Source of the DNA: CAG-103 sp905215475
Lineage (GTDB): Bacteria > Bacillota > Clostridia > Oscillospirales > Oscillospiraceae
DNA length: 64,000 nt
Direction of reading: 5' to 3'
NCBI GenBank assembly: GCA_905215475.1
Contig: CAJMPW010000001.1
Location: 248,001-312,000, forward strand
How positions within the stretch are numbered: position 1 is the first letter of the stretch; each line of letters opens with the position of its first letter. Under the pieces are notes generated by a model, which was given only the letters and a program-made list of their open reading frames with translations, was not told the origin of the DNA and did not search any database. Below are positions 1 through 7,143 of this stretch, piece by piece. The translations under genes were made by a program, and so were the position numbers.

Positions 1-383
1 GTGGCCTTGCCTTCATTGTAGGCTGCGGTGTTGTCCTCAATCTGCTTCTTGCCGGCGGCGTACTGGGCCTTGCCTTCCTCGAGCTGCTTCTTGCCGGCGT
101 AGTAGGCGGCGTAGCCCGCGGAGAGCGTCGACTTGCCTTCGGAGTAGGCGATCAGACCGGCGGTGTAGGTGTCCACACCGGCGAGGTACGTGCCCTCGTT
201 CTCCTGCAGCTGGTCAAGACCGTCGTTGAGCGTCTCGATCGCTTCCAGACCCTCTTTCGCGTCCTCTTCCTTATACTCTTTGACATTCATGATGTCGCTG
301 AAGCTGCTCACTCCGGCGAACAGGCCGAAGATACTCGCAGCGATCAGGCAGACGCTGATGATGGTGAGTAATACTTTTTTCAT
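1..383 (-). CDS. Membrane/secreted protein with Tyr-Gly-Lys repeats (3' part outside window)
   Basis: This reading frame runs off the left window edge; 127 codons are visible. The ATG at 383 follows a good ribosome site (GGAGG, 5 nt upstream). The N terminus MKKVLLTIISVCLIAASIFG is one hydrophobic segment (signal anchor or first membrane span). It is followed by a charged helix and then, from about residue 65, a repeat of the form Y-x2-GK-x2-L-x2-G-x3-Y with 7/14-residue spacing. Similar Gly/Leu helical repeats occur in large Firmicute membrane proteins such as YhgE/Pip-type or MMPL-associated proteins, but that assignment is inference. Function unknown. Confidence 0.7.
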   Translation of the reverse strand, partial: MKKVLLTIISVCLIAASIFGLFAGVSSFSDIMNVKEYKEEDAKEGLEAIETLNDGLDQLQENEGTYLAGVDTYTAGLIAYSEGKSTLSAGYAAYYAGKKQLEEGKAQYAAGKKQIEDNTAAYNEGKA

Positions 384-399
384 ATCGTTCCTCCACTCA

Positions 400-670
400 T
401 TTAAGCAAATTTCAGTCTAATACCGAACGCTTAGCATAAACTATATCTTAAATTTCACAAAATCGCAAGAGAAACAGAATATTTCTTTTCCAACCGCCAA
501 AAAACCGTCTTTTTGCAACAAATATGAAAGGGATTGTTGTGCAGAATTTCCGTTTTCTACGTTTGCGATTTGGTGGTTTTTTGCTCCTGGTTCAACATAT
601 TCGTGCGGGTGTGAAAACTTGTCTGCAAAAGCGCAAAGATCGCGCAGCGGCGCTTTCTGGACAAAGAGAA
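400..670. other. Intergenic region without a gene
   Basis: About 270 bases between two minus-strand transcription units. The left part (400-500) is AT-rich and probably carries the promoter of the truncated gene at 1-383; a loose minus-strand pair is TTGTGA, 16 nt, TATGCT, with the -10 at 433-438. Reading frames that cross this stretch lack ribosome sites and recognisable motifs. I see nothing else in it. Confidence 0.5.
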
Positions 671-699
671 ACCGGCGTCCGAAAGCTCCGGACGCCGGT
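671..699 (-). terminator. Terminator after cooT
   Basis: Perfect 11-bp GC-rich stem (ACCGGCGTCCG at 671-681 with its complement at 689-699). On the minus strand it is followed by a T-rich tract (TTCTCTTTG). It lies 12 nt beyond the cooT stop. Confidence 0.85.
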
Positions 700-711
700 C
701 GGCGGATCGAT

Positions 712-900
712 TCAGCAGGCCTCGATGAGGATGACGTTGCTCATCAGGTCCACTTTCTTGAGTTTGCCGGGGATGACCTTGCGGATTCCCATCAGGTCGG
801 TCAGCGTGACGTTCTCGCCGTCGGCAGAGACGTTGCACACGCGCGAGCAGACGAGGTTCTCCTTGCCGTCCCGGATCTCATACGCATCGGAAAGACACAT
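712..900 (-). CDS. cooT: CooT-family nickel-binding protein
   Basis: A 62-aa protein starting Met-Cys-Leu-Ser, the hallmark of the CooT family (formerly annotated as an RNA-binding-like domain), followed by the small beta-barrel pattern ending LTDLMGIRKVIPGKLKKVDL. In characterised CooT proteins Cys2 helps bind Ni(II) in a dimer that supports carbon monoxide dehydrogenase maturation. Length fits the family. AAAGGAG lies 10 nt before the ATG. It is 22 nt downstream of a His-rich small protein on the same strand, so the two are probably co-transcribed and both concerned with nickel. No CO dehydrogenase or hydrogenase gene is in the window, so the client is unknown. Confidence 0.8.
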   Translation of the reverse strand: MCLSDAYEIRDGKENLVCSRVCNVSADGENVTLTDLMGIRKVIPGKLKKVDLMSNVILIEAC

Positions 901-922
901 GGTATTCGCTCCTTTTTACCCG

Positions 923-1204
923 TCAGGCCTGCTTGGCAAGCTCGAGGGCTTTTTCGAGCTTGCTGTTGCCGTGGTCATATTCGTGCAGCGCCTCGGCCAG
1001 AGCCGCAGCCGCCTCGGTCTTGCCGGCAGCCTCGAGCGTGTGGCAGATGTCGTGCAGCTCGTCGGCGTGGTGGCGGTTGTGGTCGAGCATATAGGTCAGC
1101 AGCGCCAGCACCTCTTCGTGGCTCATCGGCTTGTCGCCGGTGTGCTCGTGGCTGTGCGGATGGCAGTGATGTGCATGATCGTGATCGTGTTCATGTTCGT
1201 GCAT
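923..1204 (-). CDS. Small histidine-rich metal-binding protein
   Basis: A 93-aa protein starting MHEHEHDHDHAHHCHPHSHE: within the first 22 residues nearly every second residue is His or an acid, plus one Cys. This is typical of metal storage or delivery tails (HypB, SlyD-like). The rest is a helical stretch with HNRHHADELHDICHTLEA, adding further His/Cys. I chose ATG 1204 because GGAG lies 8 nt upstream; an in-frame GTG at 1213 would place the ribosome site too close. Its position directly upstream of cooT suggests nickel handling, but zinc or cobalt cannot be excluded. No family name is claimed. Confidence 0.75.
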   Translation of the reverse strand: MHEHEHDHDHAHHCHPHSHEHTGDKPMSHEEVLALLTYMLDHNRHHADELHDICHTLEAAGKTEAAAALAEALHEYDHGNSKLEKALELAKQA

Positions 1205-1278
1205 GGGGAACACTCCTTTCTTGAGCAGGACAGGAAAAACGTGTCAGAAATGATACCTGTCCAGTATGGATTGTTCAA

Positions 1279-1307
1279 ATTCTATCACACTTTTTTGTTG
1301 AAATCAA
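1279..1307 (-). promoter_or_regulatory. Sigma-A-type promoter of the His-rich/cooT pair
   Basis: On the minus strand, TTGATT (1302-1307), 17-nt spacer, TAGAAT (1279-1284), about 75 nt upstream of the start codon. Confidence 0.6.
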
Positions 1308-1465
1308 CAATTTTTTTGCCATTGCGTGCCGTGTGGGGCTTGTAAAATGTGCGCAGATGTGTTAATCTCTTGACGAGAGGAGCGGCAGCGCCGCTCTCTT
1401 AAATGGAAAAGGTAAACACAAGGCAAAGGCAAAAAACACAAATATTCGGGAGGAGAAGTAATATT

Positions 1466-2260
1466 ATGAAGTATTTTGGCGGATGCGACGTAGGTTCCAC
1501 CTACACGAAGGCAGTCATTCTGGACGAGAACGGCAAAATGTGCGCCGACACCACGATTCGCAGCAAGATCAACGCTGAGCAGTCTGCGATCGCGGCGATG
1601 GAAGAAGTCTGCGGCAAGGTTGGCCTGAAGGACTCCAAGGATCTCGCTTACCTGATCGGTACCGGTTACGGCCGTAACAAGGTCCCGTTCGCTGACGAGA
1701 ACATCTCCGAGATCTCCTGCCACGCCATGGGCGTTCACGTCACCAACCCCGAAGTCCGCGCCATCATCGACATCGGCGGCCAGGACGTTAAGGGCATCAG
1801 CATCGACACCGACGGCACGGTCAAGAGCTTCGCTATGAACGATAAGTGCTCCGCCGGTACCGGCCGTTTCTTCGAGGCCATGGCCCGCTCCTTCGAGCTG
1901 AGCCTGCCTGAGTTCTCGAACCTGTCCCTGTCTGCGAAGAACGTCATCCCCATCACCGCACAGTGCACCGTTTTCGCTGAGTCCGAAGTCATCACCCTCG
2001 TGGGCGAAGGCAAGCCGACCGACGAGATCGCTGCCGGCATCGAGATGGCGGTTGCCAAGCGCTGCTTCGTCATGGCCAAGAAGGCCGGCGCCACCGACAG
2101 CATCACGCTGACGGGCGGCTGCGCGAAGAACGCCGGTCTGAAGCAGGCCATCGAGCACGTGCTGAAGTTCAAAGTCGTCGATCTGAAGACCGACCCGCAG
2201 CTCATGGGCGCTCTGGGCGCTGCCGAGTATGCCCGTCAGAAGGGTCTTGCCAAGAAGTAA
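1466..2260 (+). CDS. Acyl-CoA dehydratase activase (BadF/BcrA/HgdC ATPase family)
   Basis: A 264-aa ASKHA-fold ATPase that hydrolyses ATP to push one low-potential electron from reduced ferredoxin or flavodoxin into a 2-hydroxyacyl-CoA dehydratase. Visible motifs are the N-terminal phosphate loop GGCDVGSTYTKAVI (residues 5-18), IDIGGQDVKGI (~97-107), KCSAGTGRFFE (~119-129), whose Cys is a [4Fe-4S] ligand shared by the homodimer, and TGGCAKN near residue 216, whose Cys supplies the second ligand. Start chosen at 1466, with AGGAG 9 nt upstream; an upstream in-frame ATG lacks a ribosome site. It stands alone, about 40 kb from the dehydratase subunits at 42-45 kb, its most likely clients in this window. 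A GC-rich hairpin sits in the leader (about 1375-1398). Confidence 0.9.
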   Translation: MKYFGGCDVGSTYTKAVILDENGKMCADTTIRSKINAEQSAIAAMEEVCGKVGLKDSKDLAYLIGTGYGRNKVPFADENISEISCHAMGVHVTNPEVRAIIDIGGQDVKGISIDTDGTVKSFAMNDKCSAGTGRFFEAMARSFELSLPEFSNLSLSAKNVIPITAQCTVFAESEVITLVGEGKPTDEIAAGIEMAVAKRCFVMAKKAGATDSITLTGGCAKNAGLKQAIEHVLKFKVVDLKTDPQLMGALGAAEYARQKGLAKK

Positions 2261-2280
2261 GCCATACCGTAGAAAACCGA

Positions 2281-2311
2281 AGCGGCCGCTGATCACTCAG
2301 CGGCCGCTTTT
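2281..2311 (+). terminator. Terminator after the activase gene
   Basis: Perfect 12-bp stem (AGCGGCCGCTGA and complement), 4-nt loop, then TTTT. It lies 20 nt after the stop codon. Confidence 0.9.
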
Positions 2312-2362
2312 GTCTGTGCTCTGCATAGGCAAAACAAAGACGCCCGTTCAAGGCGGGTATCC

Positions 2363-2530
2363 TTATCCCCAGTAGCCGGAGATGCCGTCCGGCGCGTGCG
2401 CCTTGCTTTTGGGCACAGTGCCGGGTTTTGACGTATGCTCGGCTTCGCTGCGTTCGCGCTTTCCGGCGCGGTGATCGTGCCCGGTCTGCACCGGTGCGCT
2501 CTTGCGCCCGCCGTTTTTGTGATCGTTCAT
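2363..2530 (-). CDS. Hypothetical 55-aa basic hydrophilic protein
   Basis: A short frame starting MNDHKNGGRKSAPVQTGHDH and ending DGISGYWG. GGAGG lies 5 nt before the ATG at 2530. The protein is rich in Lys, Arg, His and Gly, with no hydrophobic segment, and is probably disordered and basic. It begins 13 nt after the spoVAC stop on the same strand, so it is likely the last cistron of that unit. Small basic proteins of this kind in sporulation operons may be spore-associated, but that is inference; I do not recognise a family. A weak 5-bp hairpin at about 2340-2355 follows it. Confidence 0.6.
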   Translation of the reverse strand: MNDHKNGGRKSAPVQTGHDHRAGKRERSEAEHTSKPGTVPKSKAHAPDGISGYWG

Positions 2531-2543
2531 GTTATCCTCCTTA

Positions 2544-2987
2544 TCAGTGGATGCCGCATACGGCGAGGATCAGCCCGTAGACCACGCTTGCGCCGATGCC
2601 GTAGACGATCACCGGCCCTGCGATCGTGAAGATCTTCACCGCCGTGCCCGTGACGAGCCCTTCGGTCTTGAATTCCAGCGCCGGTGATACGACGGCGTTG
2701 GCAAAGCCCGTGATCGGCACCAGTGACCCCGCCCCGGCAAAGCGCGCCAGATCGTCGTAAATGCCCAGCCCCGTCAGCAGCGCGCCGAGAAACACCAGCG
2801 TGATCGAGCACCATGCCGATGCTGTGTCCGGCGCTGCGCCGCAGGCTGTGTACAGGTCTGTCAGCGCCTGCCCGAGTGTGCAGATCACGCCGCCGACCAG
2901 CCCCGCGCGCAGCAGATCGCCCCAGATGGGCGAGCGCGGCGAGAGCGAATTGACAAAGGCCGCATATTCGTCGCTGCTCATGCGCAT
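2544..2987 (-). CDS. spoVAC: Stage V sporulation protein AC (SpoVAC)
   Basis: About 147 aa with four hydrophobic spans. It carries the family core LVGGVICTLGQ, then LLTGLGIYDDLARFAGAGS, then VPITGFANAVVSPALEFKTEG. SpoVAC is an inner spore-membrane channel component for dipicolinic acid movement; in Bacillus it acts as a mechanosensitive channel. The length fits SpoVAC better than the shorter SpoVAE-b. The start is ambiguous between ATG 2987 (GGAG 9 nt upstream, used here) and ATG 2981. The usual partners spoVAD and spoVAE are not adjacent: upstream is the ogt unit behind a terminator, and downstream is only a 55-aa gene. Confidence 0.88.
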   Translation of the reverse strand: MRMSSDEYAAFVNSLSPRSPIWGDLLRAGLVGGVICTLGQALTDLYTACGAAPDTASAWCSITLVFLGALLTGLGIYDDLARFAGAGSLVPITGFANAVVSPALEFKTEGLVTGTAVKIFTIAGPVIVYGIGASVVYGLILAVCGIH

Positions 2988-3043
2988 TGTCCTCATCTCC
3001 TGCGCACAGTATGACCGCACACGCGAAAACTATGCGCTATATC

Positions 3044-3085
3044 AAAAAAACACGGCCGCCGGATTTTTCCGGCGGCCGTGTTTTT
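3044..3085. terminator. Bidirectional terminator between spoVAC and ogt
   Basis: A 13-bp stem (CACGGCCGCCGGA, 3051-3063, with its complement at 3068-3080) with A-run on the left and T-run on the right. It terminates the minus-strand ogt unit upstream of spoVAC. Confidence 0.9.
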
Positions 3086-3095
3086 GATCGGTCTC

Positions 3096-3551
3096 TTATC
3101 TTAAATATGTGATCCCTTCCAGCGCCAGCAGGCGGCGCTTTGCCGCCAGCCCGCCAGCATAGCCCGTGAGCGAGCCGTCCGCGCCGATGACGCGGTGGCA
3201 GGGGATGAGGATCGGCAGCGGGTTGCGGTGGTTTGCCATGCCGACGGCGCGCGCTGCCCGCGGGCTGCCGATGGCGGCGGCGATCGTGCCGTAGCTGCGT
3301 GTCTCGCCGTAGGGGATCGTGCACAGCGCCGTCCACACGCGCAGCTCGAACGCCGTGCCGCGCGGATCAAGCGGCAGGTCAAATGTGCACCGCGTGCGCG
3401 CAAAGTATTCGCGCAGCTGCGACTCGGCCGCGTCAAGCAGCGCCGAAGCGTCCCGCGCGCCCTCAGCGCCGAAGCGGACGGCCGTGACAGCGTCCGCCGA
3501 CGCGGTGAGCGTCAGCGCGCCGATGGGCGTCTCGATCGTGCGCGTGCTCAC
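3096..3551 (-). CDS. ogt: Methylated-DNA-[protein]-cysteine S-methyltransferase
   Basis: A 151-aa suicide repair protein that removes alkyl groups from O6-alkylguanine (and O4-alkylthymine) onto its own cysteine. The active-site motif LIPCHRVIG is present with Cys118, preceded by the helix-turn-helix-like YGETRSYGTIAAAIG (residues 81-95) and the arginine-finger region SPRAARAVG. The C-terminal GGLAAKRRLLALEG is standard. Length matches Ogt/MGMT without an Ada domain. Its start overlaps the stop of the upstream 135-aa gene by 4 nt, indicating translational coupling. Confidence 0.95.
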   Translation of the reverse strand: MSTRTIETPIGALTLTASADAVTAVRFGAEGARDASALLDAAESQLREYFARTRCTFDLPLDPRGTAFELRVWTALCTIPYGETRSYGTIAAAIGSPRAARAVGMANHRNPLPILIPCHRVIGADGSLTGYAGGLAAKRRLLALEGITYLR

Positions 3552-3955
3552 GCCTCGATCACCAGATTTTCCACGCCGGACTTTTCAAACTCGTCCATGT
3601 ATTCGTCCATGCGCACGTTGAGCTCGGTCAGATCGGCGGGCTCACCGTCGAGACAGCCGAGATCGCGCCGCGCGAGCTCCTCGGCCAGAATGTCGAAAAA
3701 CACGGCGTCCTCATAGTCGGCGATGGCCTCATGGATGCCGCCGTTTTCGTATGCCTGCGAGGGGAAGATATGCCCCTGCCAGCGGGAGATGAGCGCGCTC
3801 ATGCCGTTTCTGGCGCACAGCGCAAAGAGCTTCTCCTGCAAAATATCATAGTCCTCAAACCGGTCTTTCTCGCGCGTGGAGTTGAGGATCCAGTTGCCGA
3901 TATAGACGAGATCCAGCAGCCGCCGGAACTCCTTGTCGGTGAGTTCAATGTTCAT
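3548..3955 (-). CDS. Hypothetical protein coupled to ogt
   Basis: A 135-aa acidic, soluble, probably helical protein starting MNIELTDKEFRRLLDLVYIG and ending GVENLVIEA. GGGAGG lies 9 nt before ATG 3955; the frame is open further upstream but without a ribosome site. Aromatic and acidic clusters (YEDAVFFDILAEELARRDL) give no catalytic motif I recognise. The ATGA overlap with ogt means the two are translated together, so a role linked to that gene or to nucleotide stress is possible but unproven. Confidence 0.8.
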   Translation of the reverse strand: MNIELTDKEFRRLLDLVYIGNWILNSTREKDRFEDYDILQEKLFALCARNGMSALISRWQGHIFPSQAYENGGIHEAIADYEDAVFFDILAEELARRDLGCLDGEPADLTELNVRMDEYMDEFEKSGVENLVIEA

Positions 3956-4082
3956 CTGGTCATCCCTCCCGACGGGAGCAGCGCCCCCGAAAAAATGGCT
4001 GGCATCCGCAGCGGACGGCGGCGGATGCGCTTGTGCTACCATTATAGCAAACGGTGACGGGAAATTCTACACCATTTTTCTG

Positions 4083-4111
4083 TTGCGAAGTTGGACAAAA
4101 CAGTATATAGT
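4083..4111 (+). promoter_or_regulatory. Promoter of the DUF1934-argS operon
   Basis: TTGCGA (4083-4088), 17-nt spacer, TATAGT (4106-4111), 36 nt before the first start codon. Confidence 0.6.
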
Positions 4112-4146
4112 AATAGAATCGCACAATTATGCAAAGGAGGCGGCAT

Positions 4147-4569
4147 ATGCAGGTCGTTATCACGATCGAGGGCTCTCAGGCGGATGTTCTGGAGCAGGAG
4201 CCGGACGAACGGGTGCAGTTTTCGACCGACGGGGAGTATAGCTGCGTCGACGGCTGCGGTATGCTCACCTATCCCGAGAGCGAGCTGACCGGCATGGCCG
4301 GCACGATCACCACCATCACCTTTACGCCGTCAAACGCCGTGCTCAAGCGCACAGGCACTGTCACGAGCCGGATGGTCTTTGCCACCGGCACGCGCAACAC
4401 GTTTTTGTACCAGACGCCGTACGGCACGAGTACGGTCGGACTGGAAACGCAGCGCTACCGCTCCACGCTCGGCGAGCGCGGCGGCGTGCTGGAGCTGCTG
4501 TATGTTGTGGATTTTGACCACGCCTGCGCCAACCGCAACCAGCTTAAGATCACCGTCAGAGAACAATAA
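4147..4569 (+). CDS. DUF1934 family protein (YwiB-like)
   Basis: A 140-aa beta-rich protein resembling YwiB of Bacillus, a calycin-like barrel of unknown role. Features are the start MQVVITIEG, the internal TTITFTPSNAVLKRTGTVTS (about residues 57-76), and a C-terminal Asn/Asp-rich strand. Start at 4147 follows AAAGGAGG. As in Bacillus, it lies immediately upstream (27 nt) of argS in the same operon; this conserved neighbourhood supports the call. No catalytic residues can be named. Confidence 0.85.
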   Translation: MQVVITIEGSQADVLEQEPDERVQFSTDGEYSCVDGCGMLTYPESELTGMAGTITTITFTPSNAVLKRTGTVTSRMVFATGTRNTFLYQTPYGTSTVGLETQRYRSTLGERGGVLELLYVVDFDHACANRNQLKITVREQ

Positions 4570-4596
4570 AGATTATAGAATAGAGGGTAACTGATT

Positions 4597-6294
4597 ATGG
4601 CCAATCGAATCGAACAGGCACGCGCCGCTGTGGATGCGTGCATCCGGGAAGCATATCTGCGTGCCGTCGCCGCGGGCGAACTGCCCGAGGGCGCGGAGAT
4701 CCGCGGCAGCGTTGAGCAGCCGAAGGACACCGCCAACGGCGACTTTGCCGCAAACCATGCCATGGCGTCGGCCAAGACCATGCACATGGCGCCGCGCAAG
4801 ATCGCCGAGGCGCTCATTGCGCACATGGAGCTCGGTGGCTCGTGGTTTTCCGGCGTTGAGGCGGCAGGCCCGGGCTTTTTGAACTTCCGCCTGTCCGACA
4901 AGTGGTATCAGGACGTGCTGTCCGCCGTCGAGGATTCCGGCGCGGACTACGGCCGCGTGGACGACGGTCACGGGGAGAGGGTCATGGTGGAGTTCGTGTC
5001 CGCCAACCCCACCGGCCCGATGACGATCGGCAACGCGCGCGGCGGCGTGCTCGGCGACGCGCTCGCGTCCGTGCTCGAGCGCGCGGGCTACAATGTCTGG
5101 CGTGAGTTTTATGTCAATGACGCCGGCAATCAGGTCGACCTGTTCGGCAAGTCCATCGAGGCGCGCTACCTCCAGCTCATCGAGGGTGAGGACGCGGTCG
5201 AATTCCCGGACAACGGCTACCACGGCGACGACATCAAGGCGCTTGCCAAGCTCATCTACGAGCGCGACGGCGACAAGTACCTCACCGTGCCGGGCGATGA
5301 GCGCTGTGCGGCGTTCGTGGCCTTCGGTCTGCCGTACAACATCGCGCGCATGCAGCGCGATCTTGAGCGCTACCGCATCCACTTTGACCAGTGGTTCCTC
5401 GAGAGCAGTCTGCACAGCTCCGGCTACGTGACCGAGACCGTGCAGCTGCTCACGGATGCCGGTCTGACGTATGAAAAGGACGGCGCGCTCTGGCTGCGCA
5501 ACACCGAGCTCGGCGCCGATAAGGACGAGGTTCTGCGCCGCTCGAACGGCTTTTATACCTACTACGCGGTCGACATCGCCTATCACCGCAATAAGTTCAT
5601 CGAGCGCGGCTTTGACCGCGTCATCGATGTCTGGGGCGCTGACCATCACGGCCACGCCATCCGCTTCGCTGCGACCATGCGCGCGCCCGCGCTCGGCCTT
5701 GAGGGACGCAAGCTCGACTTCCTCATCATGCAGATGGTGCGCCTCATGCGCGGCGACGAGATCGTCAAGGTCTCCAAGCGCACCGGCAAGGCGCTCTCGC
5801 TCGCTGACCTCATGGACGAGATCGGCGTGGATGCCTGCCGCTTCTTCTTCAACGCCAAGCCGGACACGCACCTCGAGTTTGACCTCGACCTCGCCGTGCG
5901 GCAGGACAGCGAAAATCCCGTCTACTACGTCCAGTATGCGCACGCGCGCATCTGCACGCTGCTGGCTGCCATGGCGGAGAACGGCTGCACCGTGCCCGCC
6001 GCGGCGGATGTCGATGCAGCGCTGCTCTCGACGCCGCAGGAGCGTGAGCTCATCAAGCAGCTCGCCATGCTCCCGGAGGAGATCCACCTCGCTGCGCGCG
6101 ATTACGATCCCAGCCGCATCAACCGCTATGTGACGGAACTGGCCGCGCGTTTCCACCGCTTCTACAATGTCTGCCGCATCAAGGACGCAGAGCCCGTCGT
6201 GCGCGACGCCCGCCTGAAGCTGGCCGACGCGACGCGCTGCGTGCTCGAGATCGGTCTGGGCATCATCGGCGTGACCGCACCGGAAAAAATGTAA
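4597..6294 (+). CDS. argS: Arginine--tRNA ligase
   Basis: A 565-aa class I aminoacyl-tRNA synthetase that charges tRNA-Arg. It shows the N-terminal Add1 domain, the nucleotide-binding signature region SANPTGPMTIGNARGG (residues ~133-148), the Rossmann core with DVWGADHHGHAIR, the KMSKS-equivalent VKVSKRTGKAL (~390-400), and the C-terminal DALR anticodon-binding helices ending in a Met (EKM). Length is normal. The HIGH-type motif reads TIGN here where most ArgRS have HIGH/HxGN, so the first His is replaced by Thr. Second gene of the DUF1934-argS operon, followed by a strong terminator. Confidence 0.97.
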   Translation: MANRIEQARAAVDACIREAYLRAVAAGELPEGAEIRGSVEQPKDTANGDFAANHAMASAKTMHMAPRKIAEALIAHMELGGSWFSGVEAAGPGFLNFRLSDKWYQDVLSAVEDSGADYGRVDDGHGERVMVEFVSANPTGPMTIGNARGGVLGDALASVLERAGYNVWREFYVNDAGNQVDLFGKSIEARYLQLIEGEDAVEFPDNGYHGDDIKALAKLIYERDGDKYLTVPGDERCAAFVAFGLPYNIARMQRDLERYRIHFDQWFLESSLHSSGYVTETVQLLTDAGLTYEKDGALWLRNTELGADKDEVLRRSNGFYTYYAVDIAYHRNKFIERGFDRVIDVWGADHHGHAIRFAATMRAPALGLEGRKLDFLIMQMVRLMRGDEIVKVSKRTGKALSLADLMDEIGVDACRFFFNAKPDTHLEFDLDLAVRQDSENPVYYVQYAHARICTLLAAMAENGCTVPAAADVDAALLSTPQERELIKQLAMLPEEIHLAARDYDPSRINRYVTELAARFHRFYNVCRIKDAEPVVRDARLKLADATRCVLEIGLGIIGVTAPEKM

Positions 6295-6321
6295 TTTGTA
6301 TAGCGAATAGCATACAGCAGG

Positions 6322-6359
6322 AAACGCCCTCCCACCGCACACGCGGGGGGAGGGCGTTT
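6322..6359 (+). terminator. Terminator after argS
   Basis: 12-bp stem (AAACGCCCTCCC and complement) with a 14-nt loop, ending in TTT. Confidence 0.85.
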
Positions 6360-6612
6360 GGTTCGTATTGAGCCGCAAACGGCAACAGCGTGCCGCCGGA
6401 GAGTGGCGACACGCTGCTGTCGAGAGAGCAAAAATAAGAAGAGAAAAGAAAAGAAATCGGAAGAACGTTGAGTTAATTTATTAACTAACGTGATTATTTT
6501 ATAACATATCCAGCCGCCGTTGTAAAGCAAAAAGTGCGGATTTTTGCAAAATAGGCGTTTTGTCAAGAAAATATCAACCTTGAAGTCCGCTTTTGTGCAC
6601 TTTGTCGTCCGC
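6360..6612. other. Convergent intergenic region with an AT-rich dyad
   Basis: No gene is seen between argS (plus) and spmB (minus). An almost perfect AT-rich inverted repeat lies at 6465-6491 (ACGTTGAGTTAAT against ATTAACT-AACGT, one base bulged). It is followed by a purine-rich tract on one side and an AT-rich tract on the other. It may end spmB transcription or bind a protein. Confidence 0.4.
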
Positions 6613-7143
6613 CTATGTACCCCAGAGACAGCGCACCAGCGCCGCGGCCGTGACAAAGCCGGTCACATCGGCGGCGATGGCGGCGGGGATCGCCCAGCGG
6701 CTGCGCCGGATACCGCACGCGCCAAAATAGACCGCCAGCACATAGAATGTCGTCTCGGTTGAGCCGAGCATGACGGCGGCGGTGCGCCCGATGCGGGAAT
6801 CTGCGCCGTAGGTCTGGATGATGTCGCTTGCAGTGGCCAGCGCACCGCTGCCGCTGATCGGCCGCACGAGCAGCAGCATTGCCGTCTCCGGCGGGATGCC
6901 GAGCCAAGCCAGCACGGGCGCACACAGCTGCGTGAGCGCCTCGAGCGCGCCGGATGCGCGCAGCATGCTCACCGCCGTCAGCAGCGCCACAAGCGCAGGG
7001 AAGATACGCGCCACGGTGCGCAGCCCGTCGCGCGCGCCGTCGGTCAGTGCGGAGAATACGTCCGTCCCGGTCAGCACGCCGCAGAGCCCGACGCCCGCCA
7101 GCAGCAGCGGCACGGTCAGCGTCAGCAGGTCGCTCACGGCCAT
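6613..7143 (-). CDS. spmB: Spore maturation protein B
   Basis: A 176-aa membrane protein of the nucleoside-recognition (Gate) family. SpmA and SpmB are needed in Bacillus for proper dehydration of the spore core. Family features are DVFSALTDGARDGLRTVARI near the N terminus, PETAMLLLVRPISGSGALA, and GRTAAVMLGSTETTFYVLAVYFG. ATG at 7143 overlaps the end of spmA by 10 nt. Several membrane spans; length matches Bacillus SpmB (~178 aa). Confidence 0.93.
   Translation of the reverse strand: MAVSDLLTLTVPLLLAGVGLCGVLTGTDVFSALTDGARDGLRTVARIFPALVALLTAVSMLRASGALEALTQLCAPVLAWLGIPPETAMLLLVRPISGSGALATASDIIQTYGADSRIGRTAAVMLGSTETTFYVLAVYFGACGIRRSRWAIPAAIAADVTGFVTAAALVRCLWGT

Noticed and set aside
371..381. 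GTAATACTTTTTT-like match to the end hairpin of the structured element
   Set aside because: It lies inside the start of the coding region at 1-383, lacks the pairing arm and the other blocks; a chance match.
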